A stretch of 64,000 nt of DNA from Shouchella xiaoxiensis (GTDB taxonomy: Bacteria > Bacillota > Bacilli > Bacillales > Bacillaceae_D). The notes under the pieces were generated by a model, which saw only the letters and a program-made list of their open reading frames with translations, searched no databases and had not been told where the DNA came from. This document shows positions 16,190-23,596 of this stretch, in pieces. Every line of letters starts with the position of its first letter. Position 1 is the stretch's first letter. The position numbers and the translations under genes were made by a program. The stretch covers positions 248,001 to 312,000 of the forward strand of contig NZ_JAFBCV010000001.1 of assembly GCF_016907895.1 (NCBI RefSeq). Direction: 5' to 3'.

Positions 16190-16600
16190 TCATTGGGCTT
16201 CTTCGATTAGGAGAAGCTCTTTTAATGTGTCTGAATCTGCTTTTGATAAAAGAAAAGCTTCATTGACCGAATCAGATTGATGAATGGCATGTGTAAACAG
16301 GATCGACTGGTCATCTAAGAGATAGAGCTGATAAGCATTGAACGTGACGGATTCTTTTAGGCTATTGTGCATGAGGGTTATAGGTTCGATTTCAGTAGGG
16401 CGGTTAGTAATCGGTACTTCCTCTCCTTGCTTCATAATCTGTTGAACGGTTTCAATGGTTTCGACTGATGTAATCGGTTCGTCAAAATTTGTTTGAAATT
16501 CATTATCGTCGTCAGCGTAACCAACTCGTATTTCTTGATCATGAGAGCAGGCTGTACATAGAAAAAGTAGAAAAAAGAGGGGAATAAAGGGCTTTTTAAT
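16190..16600 (-). CDS. Putative lipoprotein with an ATT start codon
   Basis: Starting at ATT 16600 the frame gives 136 residues with a clear lipoprotein signal: KKPFIPLFFLLFLCTAC, lipidated Cys followed by SHDQ. AAGGA (16613-16609) sits 8 bases before the ATT, ideal spacing, and no ATG/GTG/TTG occurs between the upstream in-frame TGA and the signal sequence. The first in-frame ATG (16435) would delete the signal peptide and part of the domain. So either a rare ATT start is used or the start codon has mutated. The mature part (VPITNRPTEIEP..., FNAYQLYLLDDQSILFTHAI) is unrecognised. Confidence 0.65.
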   Translation of the reverse strand: MKKPFIPLFFLLFLCTACSHDQEIRVGYADDDNEFQTNFDEPITSVETIETVQQIMKQGEEVPITNRPTEIEPITLMHNSLKESVTFNAYQLYLLDDQSILFTHAIHQSDSVNEAFLLSKADSDTLKELLLIEEAQ

Positions 16601-16912
16601 AAAAATAATCCTTAATAATCAATTTAAAACCATTCTAGATTATACTATACCATAAAATTCCTTTTATTTAATTCTAATTCTCTAGATGTTTCATTTTAAA
16701 AAATTTTATTAGAACTGTTACGTAAAAATTAGAACTAATATGCTAAAAAAGATGTAAAATACCTATTGACTTTTTTGGAAATATAACCGGTTATATTTTG
16801 ATAAGTGCTTGATCTTTTGAAAAATAATCGTATAGTTAAGTTTAAGAGGAAGAGATTGGAAGCTTCACTCCAGTTTTGTAACCGCTTACTATTTGGAGAA
16901 AGGAGGAAAAAA
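16601..16912. other. Intergenic region with operator-like palindrome
   Basis: AT-rich non-coding DNA between the divergent lipoprotein gene and the DnaD-like gene. It holds the palindrome and -35 element described separately; the AAGGAGG for the DnaD-like gene is at 16900-16906. No RNA gene recognised. Confidence 0.4.
16766..16798 (+). promoter_or_regulatory. Promoter/operator of the DnaD-DnaC-like pair
   Basis: A perfect 20-bp palindrome, AAATATAACCGGTTATATTT, spans 16779-16798. A -35-like TTGACT lies at 16766-16771, so the palindrome covers the spacer and -10 region. A dimeric repressor binding here would block transcription. Confidence 0.55.
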
Positions 16913-17833
16913 ATGATGCAGACCATGTATGACCGATTTACACGGAGGCAGTTTGAAGAATCGTTTCATCAAAATGTTGTCTCATTGTGGCAGGCGCTTT
17001 ATTATCAAAGTCTACTTCGCGAGACGAATCGTTTTGAGTGGCAGAATCAAGATGCTTGTCAGCTGTCGGGCTTGTCAAAAGATGCTTTTTTTAGAGCGAG
17101 ACGTCAATTAATAACGCTTGGATTTTTGCATGTGGTATCGCAATCAGGCAGTTCCCTTGCCGTGTATACATTGCTTTCTGAGGAACATGCTGTGGACGAA
17201 CCGAAGCAAGAAGATGCTGTTTTACCTGAGCGAAAAGCTCAGCTAAACCGGAAGAGACAGGAAGCTCAAATGCTTGCGACTGCGCGGAAAGTAGACAGAC
17301 AAGCTAAGGGGAAACCCAATCAGAAAATGCAGATGCATACGCAGGTAAAACCCGTGGACGAGCCACAGGCACACCCACAGTTTGAGTTAAAAATCGCTGA
17401 TAGTAGATCTAAGTCTTTAAAGAACTTAAAAAAGAACTTAGTTAAGAGTCAGCGAACAGCAACAACAAACGCGCTTCGCTTCGATGAGATAAGCGAATAT
17501 TTCGACTTGTTAAACCCGAATGAAATGATGAAAACATGGCTAACAGAATGGTTTAAGCGTAACGGTACAGCAGGGGTCGATTTATTAATTCAAGCGCTTG
17601 AAGAAACGAAAGAGGCAGAGCGCCCAAGCTGGCGCTATACGAAAACGCTCCTGTTTAACTGGGAGAAAAGCGGGTTTTCCAGTTTGGAGGATGTCATTGC
17701 CTCTGATGACGCTCGATTGGAAAAGCAATTTGAAGCGAAAAAAAGACCGAAGCAAGCAAATAAGCGAAGGAGTGTTAACCATGAAAGAGCTACGCGATCT
17801 ATTCGAGAAGAATATCCATCGGCAGATTTCTGA
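16913..17833 (+). CDS. DnaD-like replication initiation protein
   Basis: 306 residues; ATG 16913 with AAGGAGG 7 bases upstream (ATG 16916 is equally spaced). Residues about 1-95 form a winged-helix-like region (CQLSGLSKDAFFRARRQLIT), then a long Lys/Gln-rich linker, and a C-terminal DnaD/DnaB_2-type domain at about 205-275 (MMKTWLTEWFKRNGTAGVDL, then WRYTKTLLFNWEKSGFSSLE), which in relatives binds DNA and remodels the initiation complex. It overlaps the DnaC-like gene by 53 bases. Such pairs are typical of phages and integrative elements, yet no other phage genes are nearby. Confidence 0.8.
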   Translation: MMQTMYDRFTRRQFEESFHQNVVSLWQALYYQSLLRETNRFEWQNQDACQLSGLSKDAFFRARRQLITLGFLHVVSQSGSSLAVYTLLSEEHAVDEPKQEDAVLPERKAQLNRKRQEAQMLATARKVDRQAKGKPNQKMQMHTQVKPVDEPQAHPQFELKIADSRSKSLKNLKKNLVKSQRTATTNALRFDEISEYFDLLNPNEMMKTWLTEWFKRNGTAGVDLLIQALEETKEAERPSWRYTKTLLFNWEKSGFSSLEDVIASDDARLEKQFEAKKRPKQANKRRSVNHERATRSIREEYPSADF

Positions 17834-18620
17834 TGAGAATGAGGTTCGGCGCTTTTTATGTGAGGGTTGTGAACAAGAGGTGATTGTCTATAAGATGATG
17901 CTTTTCTTCGGAACGGAAAAAGGGAAAATGAAAGAAATGAATCGGGGCTGTAAGTGTGAAGACTTAAGGCTTGGAAGAGAAGCACGACAGGCGCAAATCA
18001 AAATGAAGCAAAAGCACCAGATGAAGTGGTTTGAGCAATTCAGCCTTGTAAACGTCGATTTACTTGATGCTCGCTTTGATAATTATCAACCTACTACGGA
18101 TAAGCAGGAAGAGGCCCACTCGATTTGTCAGTCCTATGTGGATGAATTTACGAAAACGAGCGGAAATCTCATTTTAAGTGGACCGGTGACTGGAATTGGC
18201 AAGAGTCATTTAAGCTATTCGATCGTCAAGGCCTTAAGCAGTAAAGGATACAAGACGCTGTTTCTTTCTGTTCCAAAGCTACTAGCAGCAATTCGCGCAA
18301 CGTATAAACCAAACAGTGAACAAAGCGAGTACGACATCATTCAGCGGCTGGTTGAAGTCGATTGCCTCTGTATGGATGACCTTGGAGCGGAATACAGTAA
18401 GAAGGACGCGGACGGCTGGGTCGCCTCAAAGCTGTTTGAAATTGTTGATGCGAGACTAGGAAAACCAACGATTTATACGACAAACTTAAGTGCAGACGAA
18501 CTAGTTGATCGTGTTGGACGACGGAATTTTTCACGCATCCTCTACAAAACAACGTCGATTAAAATGGACGGACAAGATTACCGCGAGTGGGTTAAGGCGT
18601 TGGATCGTTTTTCAACGTAA
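17781..18620 (+). CDS. DnaC/DnaI-like helicase-loader ATPase
   Basis: 279 residues; ATG 17781 with GAAGGAG upstream, inside the end of the DnaD-like gene. A zinc-binding segment (CEGC at about 28-31 and GCKC about 30 residues later) precedes the AAA+ core: Walker A GPVTGIGKSHLS, Walker B CLCMDDLGAEY, sensor 1 PTIYTTNLS, and the arginine-finger region RRNFSRIL. This is the IstB/DnaC/DnaI family, which loads the replicative helicase. Partner of the DnaD-like protein upstream; together they form an orphan initiation module, probably from a prophage or integrative element. Confidence 0.85.
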   Translation: MKELRDLFEKNIHRQISDENEVRRFLCEGCEQEVIVYKMMLFFGTEKGKMKEMNRGCKCEDLRLGREARQAQIKMKQKHQMKWFEQFSLVNVDLLDARFDNYQPTTDKQEEAHSICQSYVDEFTKTSGNLILSGPVTGIGKSHLSYSIVKALSSKGYKTLFLSVPKLLAAIRATYKPNSEQSEYDIIQRLVEVDCLCMDDLGAEYSKKDADGWVASKLFEIVDARLGKPTIYTTNLSADELVDRVGRRNFSRILYKTTSIKMDGQDYREWVKALDRFST

Positions 18621-18668
18621 CAAGAGACGATCTGTATAAGGAGATAGAATAAGGAGAGTGCGCTTTAC

Positions 18669-18785
18669 GTGAATCACTTACTTGTTTCTCCATTTATATT
18701 GCTCCTGTTACTAACTACAATCTTTTTGCTGATGAGGAAAAGCCTCAGTCTTTTCAAGTATGAACGTCAAGAAGGCTTTATTTAA
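18669..18785 (+). CDS. Small single-pass membrane protein (38 aa)
   Basis: GTG 18669 to TAA 18785: 38 residues, MNHLLVSPFILLLLLTTIFL followed by LMRKSLSLFKYERQEGFI. One membrane helix and a basic tail. AAGGAG is 12 bases upstream, rather far. The stop codon lies in the loop of the terminator hairpin, so this could be a real tiny gene at the end of the DnaD/DnaC-like transcript or chance. Unrecognised. Confidence 0.35.
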   Translation: MNHLLVSPFILLLLLTTIFLLMRKSLSLFKYERQEGFI

Positions 18786-18797
18786 AGCCTTCTTTTA
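18769..18797 (+). terminator. Terminator after the DnaC-like gene
   Basis: AAGAAGGCTTTA / AAAGCCTTCTT stem with TTTTAG following. Confidence 0.8.
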
Positions 18798-19057
18798 GCT
18801 CCCTCACTTACTTATCATTCATGACCTTCACGTATTTAACAGATATAAGAAGCATTATTTGTTTTATAAGCATTAAAAGGGTTCTCTTTGGCAGTGGATT
18901 TATGATGTAACGAAATGTTTTTAAGGGACTGGTATAGTTGAAGTTTACCTTGTTTTCAATTACCTTTATTTGGCTCAATAAATAAATATATGTTTTAATT
19001 AGCTGGATATGGGAACTCACTCTCTGTAGATACATAAAAAAAGGGGAGTGGATATTT

Positions 19058-19921
19058 ATGAGAAAAGTCATGTTAACAGGATTATTAAGTACAGCAGTAT
19101 TACTAGGTGCGTGTTCAGATGGGGAAGACGAGAACACAAATGGAGATAATGGAAACACTAACAATGAACAAGAAGAAACCAATGATAACGGAGATAATAA
19201 TGCAAGTAATGAAGAAGATGATTTAACGGCTGAAGAGATAATGGAAGAAGTTATAGCGCTATACAATGGACTTGAAGGTTTATATGTTGAAGCTGAAGGT
19301 TCTGGTGATGTATCGTTTGAAATGCCAGAAGATGAAGAAGAGATAGGTGACGCGGAAATGGATTTGAACACGTCTAGCAAAGAATGGAACTTCATGCAGG
19401 ATGGTATGATCTATAATCGCAGTGAAGTCATGATTGCTATTGGTGTAGAAGAAGAGGGTGGTGAAACGGCTGAGGAGGAGACCACAACAATTAGTTTTAC
19501 CGACATTGATGACCCGAATTATGCAATTACGTATGAAGAGGGTGATGAAGAAGCTGTTCGTTATGAGGACGAAATAACGCAAGACTTTACGTTTTCAATG
19601 ATGGCCGAGCCTTATCAAGATGTGTTAGACAATGGGTCTTTAACGCTGGTCGGTGAAGAAGAAATAAATGGCTATCAAACCTATAATGTTGAAGCGGAAC
19701 AAGATGGTGAAACGATGTCGTTTTGGATTGATCAAGAAACGTTCTTTCCTATAAAAGAAACAATGAAAGAATCGAATGAAGGAGAAACGGTTGAAGGTTC
19801 CGTCGAGGCGGAAGATACTGTTATTGATTTTGAATTAAATCCAACGTTTGATGAATCGGCCTTTGTTGCTCCAGATGACCTTACAGTAGAAGATGGAGAA
19901 CTTGCGGATACGATACAATAA
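19058..19921 (+). CDS. Acidic lipoprotein, LolA-like
   Basis: 287 residues. Lipobox LLGAC with Cys 19; ATG 19058 has AAAAGGGGAG about 8 bases upstream. The mature protein begins with a long Asp/Glu/Asn tract (NGDNGNTNNEQEETNDNGDN) and then a beta-rich domain with GYQTYNVEAEQDGETMSFWI and DQETFFPIKETM, the pattern of the LolA/YdcC-like fold that holds lipids in a beta-cradle. Extracytoplasmic, membrane-anchored; probable lipid or cell-envelope role (inference). The extreme acidity is typical of exported proteins of alkaliphiles or halophiles. Confidence 0.8.
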   Translation: MRKVMLTGLLSTAVLLGACSDGEDENTNGDNGNTNNEQEETNDNGDNNASNEEDDLTAEEIMEEVIALYNGLEGLYVEAEGSGDVSFEMPEDEEEIGDAEMDLNTSSKEWNFMQDGMIYNRSEVMIAIGVEEEGGETAEEETTTISFTDIDDPNYAITYEEGDEEAVRYEDEITQDFTFSMMAEPYQDVLDNGSLTLVGEEEINGYQTYNVEAEQDGETMSFWIDQETFFPIKETMKESNEGETVEGSVEAEDTVIDFELNPTFDESAFVAPDDLTVEDGELADTIQ

Positions 19922-19929
19922 AGCATATA

Positions 19930-19963
19930 AAATCGTTCTCGAACCTGAGAACGATTTTTTTGT
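19930..19963 (+). terminator. Rho-independent terminator
   Basis: AAATCGTTCTC / GAGAACGATTT stem around GAACCT with a seven-T tail. Confidence 0.9.
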
Positions 19964-20021
19964 TTCTAATCATTCTAAGAGTTTCTTAGAAAATACGCCA
20001 AATCAAAAAATTTCGGGTGTG

Positions 20022-20129
20022 TTAACGCTTCTTGTTATTTTGTTCTTTTACCGTGTGATAAGCCATCATTCCTAAAGAGAATAAGACAACAACTGCTAAA
20101 ACAAGTAACCATATAGAAAGATGATCCAT
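20022..20129 (-). CDS. Very small membrane protein (35 aa)
   Basis: ATG 20129 to TAA 20022: MDHLSIWLLVLAVVVLFSLG then MMAYHTVKEQNNKKR. One membrane helix and a basic tail. GAGGAGG lies 7 bases upstream, an excellent ribosome binding site, which is the main argument that it is real. Function unknown; it sits in a group of three tiny minus-strand membrane-protein genes. Confidence 0.6.
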   Translation of the reverse strand: MDHLSIWLLVLAVVVLFSLGMMAYHTVKEQNNKKR

Positions 20130-20167
20130 TGGAATTCCTCCTCACAATATGCTTATTTTTATAAGAG

Positions 20168-20205
20168 AAAAAGATTGTATTCCTTCAGAGGAAATACAAT
20201 CTTTT
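20168..20205. terminator. Bidirectional terminator
   Basis: AAAAGATTGTATT-CCT pairs with AGGAAATACAATCTTTT (one bulge), separating the 59-aa and 35-aa genes on the minus strand. Confidence 0.7.
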
Positions 20206-20339
20206 CGTTGTTTGACGTTACTAAGCTGAACTGGATGACTGAACACTTTGTATATACCCCTTAAAATAAGTTTTTAACCAGTAAGACGAAAAAAAAAAAG
20301 CTACACCCAGTTAAAGGTATAGATTAAACCAATATCATA

Positions 20340-20519
20340 TTAATTAGATTGTCTGATGCTACCAACAACATAGACAACGATTATAATAAAGAGAAACGGT
20401 AGTAACGTGAATAATATAGTTACAATGTTTAAATGACCAGTCAACAAGAATATAATAGGTAATGAGATAGCAAGCACCGAAAAAGCCCCGACAATTAAAA
20501 ATTTTATAAAATCAATCAT
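20340..20519 (-). CDS. Small membrane protein (59 aa)
   Basis: Two membrane segments: residues 2-25 (IDFIKFLIVGAFSVLAISLP) and about 31-53 (IVTILFTLLPFLFIIIVVYV). ATG 20519 is chosen over GTG 20528 because AAAGGGTGA is properly spaced only for the ATG. Unrecognised; similar in style to its neighbours. Confidence 0.65.
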   Translation of the reverse strand: MIDFIKFLIVGAFSVLAISLPIIFLLTGHLNIVTILFTLLPFLFIIIVVYVVGSIRQSN

Positions 20520-20572
20520 AAAGATCACCCTTTCAATTTATTTAGGTGCCACGATGAACTGAACTATATAAC

Positions 20573-20605
20573 AAAAAGATCAAGGATGAGATCCTTGATC
20601 TTTTT
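20573..20605. terminator. Bidirectional terminator after the lmo0937-type gene
   Basis: Perfect stem AAAAAGATCAAGGAT / ATCCTTGATCTTTTT with a three-base loop. Confidence 0.85.
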
Positions 20606-20606
20606 G

Positions 20607-20753
20607 TTATACTCTTCGGCGTCCGGAAACAAGTTGAATAATAAGAACAACTAATGCAACAACTAATAAAATATGTACAAGATTTCCGCCAACCTCACCA
20701 ATAAATCCAAGTAACCATAATACTAAAATAACAACAAGTGCAGTCCAGAGCAT
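20607..20753 (-). CDS. lmo0937-family small membrane protein (48 aa)
   Basis: ATG 20753 to TAA 20607, AAAGGAGGG 7-8 bases upstream. MLWTALVVILVLWLLGFIGE, then GGNLVHILLVVALVVLIIQL and SGRRRV: the two-helix pattern of the lmo0937 (DUF5670) family, whose N-terminal MLWT and C-terminal SGRR are characteristic. Family members are general-stress proteins of unknown function in Listeria and bacilli. A sigma-B-like promoter lies immediately upstream, which fits. Confidence 0.85.
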   Translation of the reverse strand: MLWTALVVILVLWLLGFIGEVGGNLVHILLVVALVVLIIQLVSGRRRV

Positions 20754-20785
20754 TTTTTAGCCCTCCTTTGATTGATGTACTAAGA

Positions 20786-20810
20786 ATACCCCTTTACAGA
20801 AAAACGAAAC
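20786..20810 (-). promoter_or_regulatory. Sigma-B-like promoter
   Basis: Minus strand: GTTTCG (20810-20805), 13-base spacer, GGGTAT (20791-20786). The general-stress sigma-B consensus is GTTTaa-N12-15-GGGtAt. It lies 33 bases upstream of the lmo0937-type ATG. Confidence 0.65.
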
Positions 20811-20958
20811 AAAATTGGTTTTAACTATACCTTAAGGACATTTGAACTCCTACTAAATAGGAGTAGTGAATTCATTTATATGTTTTGCTAACGAAAAGGA
20901 ATTGAATTCTAAATAAGAGCTTCTTTCACTTAATCATGCAATATAAATATCACTAGAT

Positions 20959-20987
20959 GCTCTAAGTCAATCACTTAGAGCTTTTTT
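20959..20987 (+). terminator. Plus-strand terminator with no visible upstream gene
   Basis: GCTCTAAGT / ACTTAGAGC stem, five-base loop, six T. No plus-strand gene ends here; it may isolate the ger operon or end a short unannotated transcript. Confidence 0.7.
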
Positions 20988-21062
20988 GCTGTCTTTTTTT
21001 TGTGGATGAATAATCCAGCAACTCTGCGCAGAAAGTAACAGTAATAAAGAAGGTGAGAGATG

Positions 21063-22490
21063 ATGAAGACTTTAGACCAAGTAAAACAAACGCTTGTAGA
21101 GAAATTACATGATCCCGCTGACCTGATGACTCGCTCATTTGCATACCAAGGACAGGAAGGTTTCATTATCTATCTCAATACATTAGTTGATGAGCAATGG
21201 CTTGAAGATACGTTTTTTGATCCATTATTAAATGATGAAATGCTTGTAGAACCGCTAATTAAAAAACTAGCGGCGGTAGATCTTGAAGAGCTTCCAACCA
21301 TTGATGCCTGCATTCCTTTATTTTGGAAAGGGCGATACGTCATTGTTTATGATAAGAAGCCAATACAACTTATCGCAGTGAAGACGCCAGTTTATTTGAA
21401 TCGGTCTATTGAAGAGCCAATCAATGATCGAGCATTACGTGGAGCTCATGACGGTTTTGTAGAAAGTCTAACAACGAATTTAAGCCTAGTCAGGCGTCAT
21501 GGCTTATTAGAAAGTTTAACTATAAAAAAAATAGAAGTCGGCGGTTCGTTAAAACAAGAAGTCGCGCTTGTTTATGTAGAAGGTCAGGTTGATAAAGTTA
21601 TTTTACAGAAAGTGACTAAGAGGCTCAGTAATATAAAGGAAGAACTAATCAGCTCCCCAGGAACAATAAATGAGTTGCTACAAGATTCAAAGCGCTCTTT
21701 TTTTCCGCAAATCCTTTATACGGAACGACCAGATTCGGTTGTTGGCAATATCGCCGAAGGACGAATTGCTTTATTAATTGAAGGAAATCCGACGGCACTG
21801 ATATTACCTGTTTCTTTCTTTAGCTTCTTGCAGGCAGTGGATGATTACAATGTACACTTTGTGCTTGGGAGCTTTATCCGCCTGATTCGAACAATGGCGC
21901 TGGTGATTTCGATTTTACTACCGTCGCTGTACATATCCCTTGTTGCTTTTCATTTCGAGATCATCCCACAGCCATTGGTTATTTCGGTCAAAAGTTCCTT
22001 GCAAAACATTCCTTACCCACCGCTAATTGAAGCGCTCATAATGGAGTTTACGATTGAGTTAATTCGCGAGGCCGGGTTGCGCTTGCCAGCACCGATTGGG
22101 CAAACGATTGGGATTGTTGGCGGTCTGGTAATTGGCGAGGCTGTTGTGAACGCGGGGCTTGTTTCAAACATCATGATTATCGTGGTTGCCGTAACGGCGA
22201 TTTCTTCCTTTGTAATACCGAGTCCTGAAATGAGTGCGGTTATTCGCTTAACGCGTTTTCCGTTAATGGTTGCGGCTGCGACCTTTGGACTGATCGGCGT
22301 GATCTTATCGTTTTTTGTGATTCTGATGCATTTAATTAAGCTCGAGTCATTTGGCACACCTTATATGACGCCAATTGCTCCATTTAAACGAGCTGGCTTA
22401 AAGGATACGATTGTTCGCTTTCCACTTTGGATGATTCAGCGCCATACATCAATGGCTTCAACTAAACCAACAAAGAGTCCAACAAAATAA
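21063..22490 (+). CDS. Germinant receptor A subunit (GerA/GerKA family)
   Basis: 475 residues. N-terminal soluble domain, then blocks diagnostic of GerXA: SLVRRHGLLESLTIKKIEVG, YTERPDSVVGNIAEGRIALL, and membrane helices from about residue 280 with PPLIEALIMEFTIELIREAG and RLPAPIGQTIGIVGGLVIGE. Located in the inner spore membrane, it forms the nutrient receptor with the B and C subunits. AAGGTGAG precedes two adjacent ATGs (21060, 21063); the second has better spacing. Sporulation-specific sigma-G control is expected; a TGAATA at 21007 could be a -35, but its -10 is poor. Confidence 0.93.
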   Translation: MKTLDQVKQTLVEKLHDPADLMTRSFAYQGQEGFIIYLNTLVDEQWLEDTFFDPLLNDEMLVEPLIKKLAAVDLEELPTIDACIPLFWKGRYVIVYDKKPIQLIAVKTPVYLNRSIEEPINDRALRGAHDGFVESLTTNLSLVRRHGLLESLTIKKIEVGGSLKQEVALVYVEGQVDKVILQKVTKRLSNIKEELISSPGTINELLQDSKRSFFPQILYTERPDSVVGNIAEGRIALLIEGNPTALILPVSFFSFLQAVDDYNVHFVLGSFIRLIRTMALVISILLPSLYISLVAFHFEIIPQPLVISVKSSLQNIPYPPLIEALIMEFTIELIREAGLRLPAPIGQTIGIVGGLVIGEAVVNAGLVSNIMIIVVAVTAISSFVIPSPEMSAVIRLTRFPLMVAAATFGLIGVILSFFVILMHLIKLESFGTPYMTPIAPFKRAGLKDTIVRFPLWMIQRHTSMASTKPTKSPTK

Positions 22491-22504
22491 AGGAGGATAA
22501 GTAG

Positions 22505-23596
22505 ATGAAGACACAGCCTGTACTGGGAAGAACGCAGCTTTTTTGGTTTTTTATGCATGCTCAAATTGGGGTAGGCCTCTTTTCGTTACCTGCGAATATT
22601 TATGAACACGCTCAAACCGACGGCTGGATTTCTCTTCTCGTTGCCGGCGTGATCGTACAGCTTGTCTTTTTTTGCTTCTACATTCTCCATAAGCGCTTTC
22701 CTAATGAAACGCTGTTTGGTATTTGCCAGAAAGCATCTGGGAAAGTGGTTGGAAAGCTGTTGATCTTTTTGCTCGTTGTTTATTTCATTGCGATTGCGAC
22801 GCTTGTATTAAAAGGCTTTACGCAATTGATTGCCATCTGGATTTTAAACAAGACGCCGGAAACGGTCTTTGTGCTGTTATTTGTGTCTGCTTGTTTGCCA
22901 ATGCTATTTTCCACGCTTAAGCAGATGGGGCGGATGCTTGTTGTATCAGCACCGATCGTGCTATTAATTCCTGTTATTGCAGCCTATGCGTTTGTATATG
23001 GCGATTATTTAAATTTACTGCCAGTTGCTGTCACCCATGCGACAGGAATTATGCGCGGTGTGTTTGCTTCCATGTTTGCGATTAACGGCTTTATCGTATT
23101 TTCCGTTGTTCTGCCATACGTCAAAGGGACGGAGAAAGAGAAGTTAAAAGTCATTTCGGCTGCGCATTGGACGGTAACGGCGATTTACATTATTGTCCTA
23201 CTGACATCCTTTATTACCTTTAGCCACGGAGAAATGAAGCTTCTGCCTGAACCGTATTTATATATGATTAAATCATTCTCTCTGACCATTATTGAACGTC
23301 TTGATTTAATTTTTCTGTCCATCTGGTCGCTTAGCATTATTACAACCTACGTTATTTTTGTGTACTGCGGCAGTATTGGCATCCTTACTCTATTTAACAG
23401 TACACGCTACCGCCTTGTTGTTCTGCTCGTTGTGTTACTTACAGTTTTACTTGAGCTCTTTCCATTATCGGTATACGAATTTAGCGATTGGGTTGGCTAT
23501 ATTAATCGTCCAAGCGCATACCTTACTTTTCTGTTACCCGTTTTACTCGTCATCTTCTCGACTCGTTTTAAAAAGCGAAGGGGGATTCAAGCATGA
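22505..23596 (+). CDS. Germinant receptor B subunit (GerAB/GerKB family)
   Basis: 363 residues, ten membrane helices of the amino-acid permease (APC) fold. Starts RTQLFWFFMHAQIGVGLFSL with the unwound helix-1 glycine motif that in relatives lines the germinant-binding pocket. AAAGGAGG 8-9 bases before ATG 22505. The stop overlaps the next gene's start (ATGA), so B and C are translationally coupled. Confidence 0.92.
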   Translation: MKTQPVLGRTQLFWFFMHAQIGVGLFSLPANIYEHAQTDGWISLLVAGVIVQLVFFCFYILHKRFPNETLFGICQKASGKVVGKLLIFLLVVYFIAIATLVLKGFTQLIAIWILNKTPETVFVLLFVSACLPMLFSTLKQMGRMLVVSAPIVLLIPVIAAYAFVYGDYLNLLPVAVTHATGIMRGVFASMFAINGFIVFSVVLPYVKGTEKEKLKVISAAHWTVTAIYIIVLLTSFITFSHGEMKLLPEPYLYMIKSFSLTIIERLDLIFLSIWSLSIITTYVIFVYCGSIGILTLFNSTRYRLVVLLVVLLTVLLELFPLSVYEFSDWVGYINRPSAYLTFLLPVLLVIFSTRFKKRRGIQA

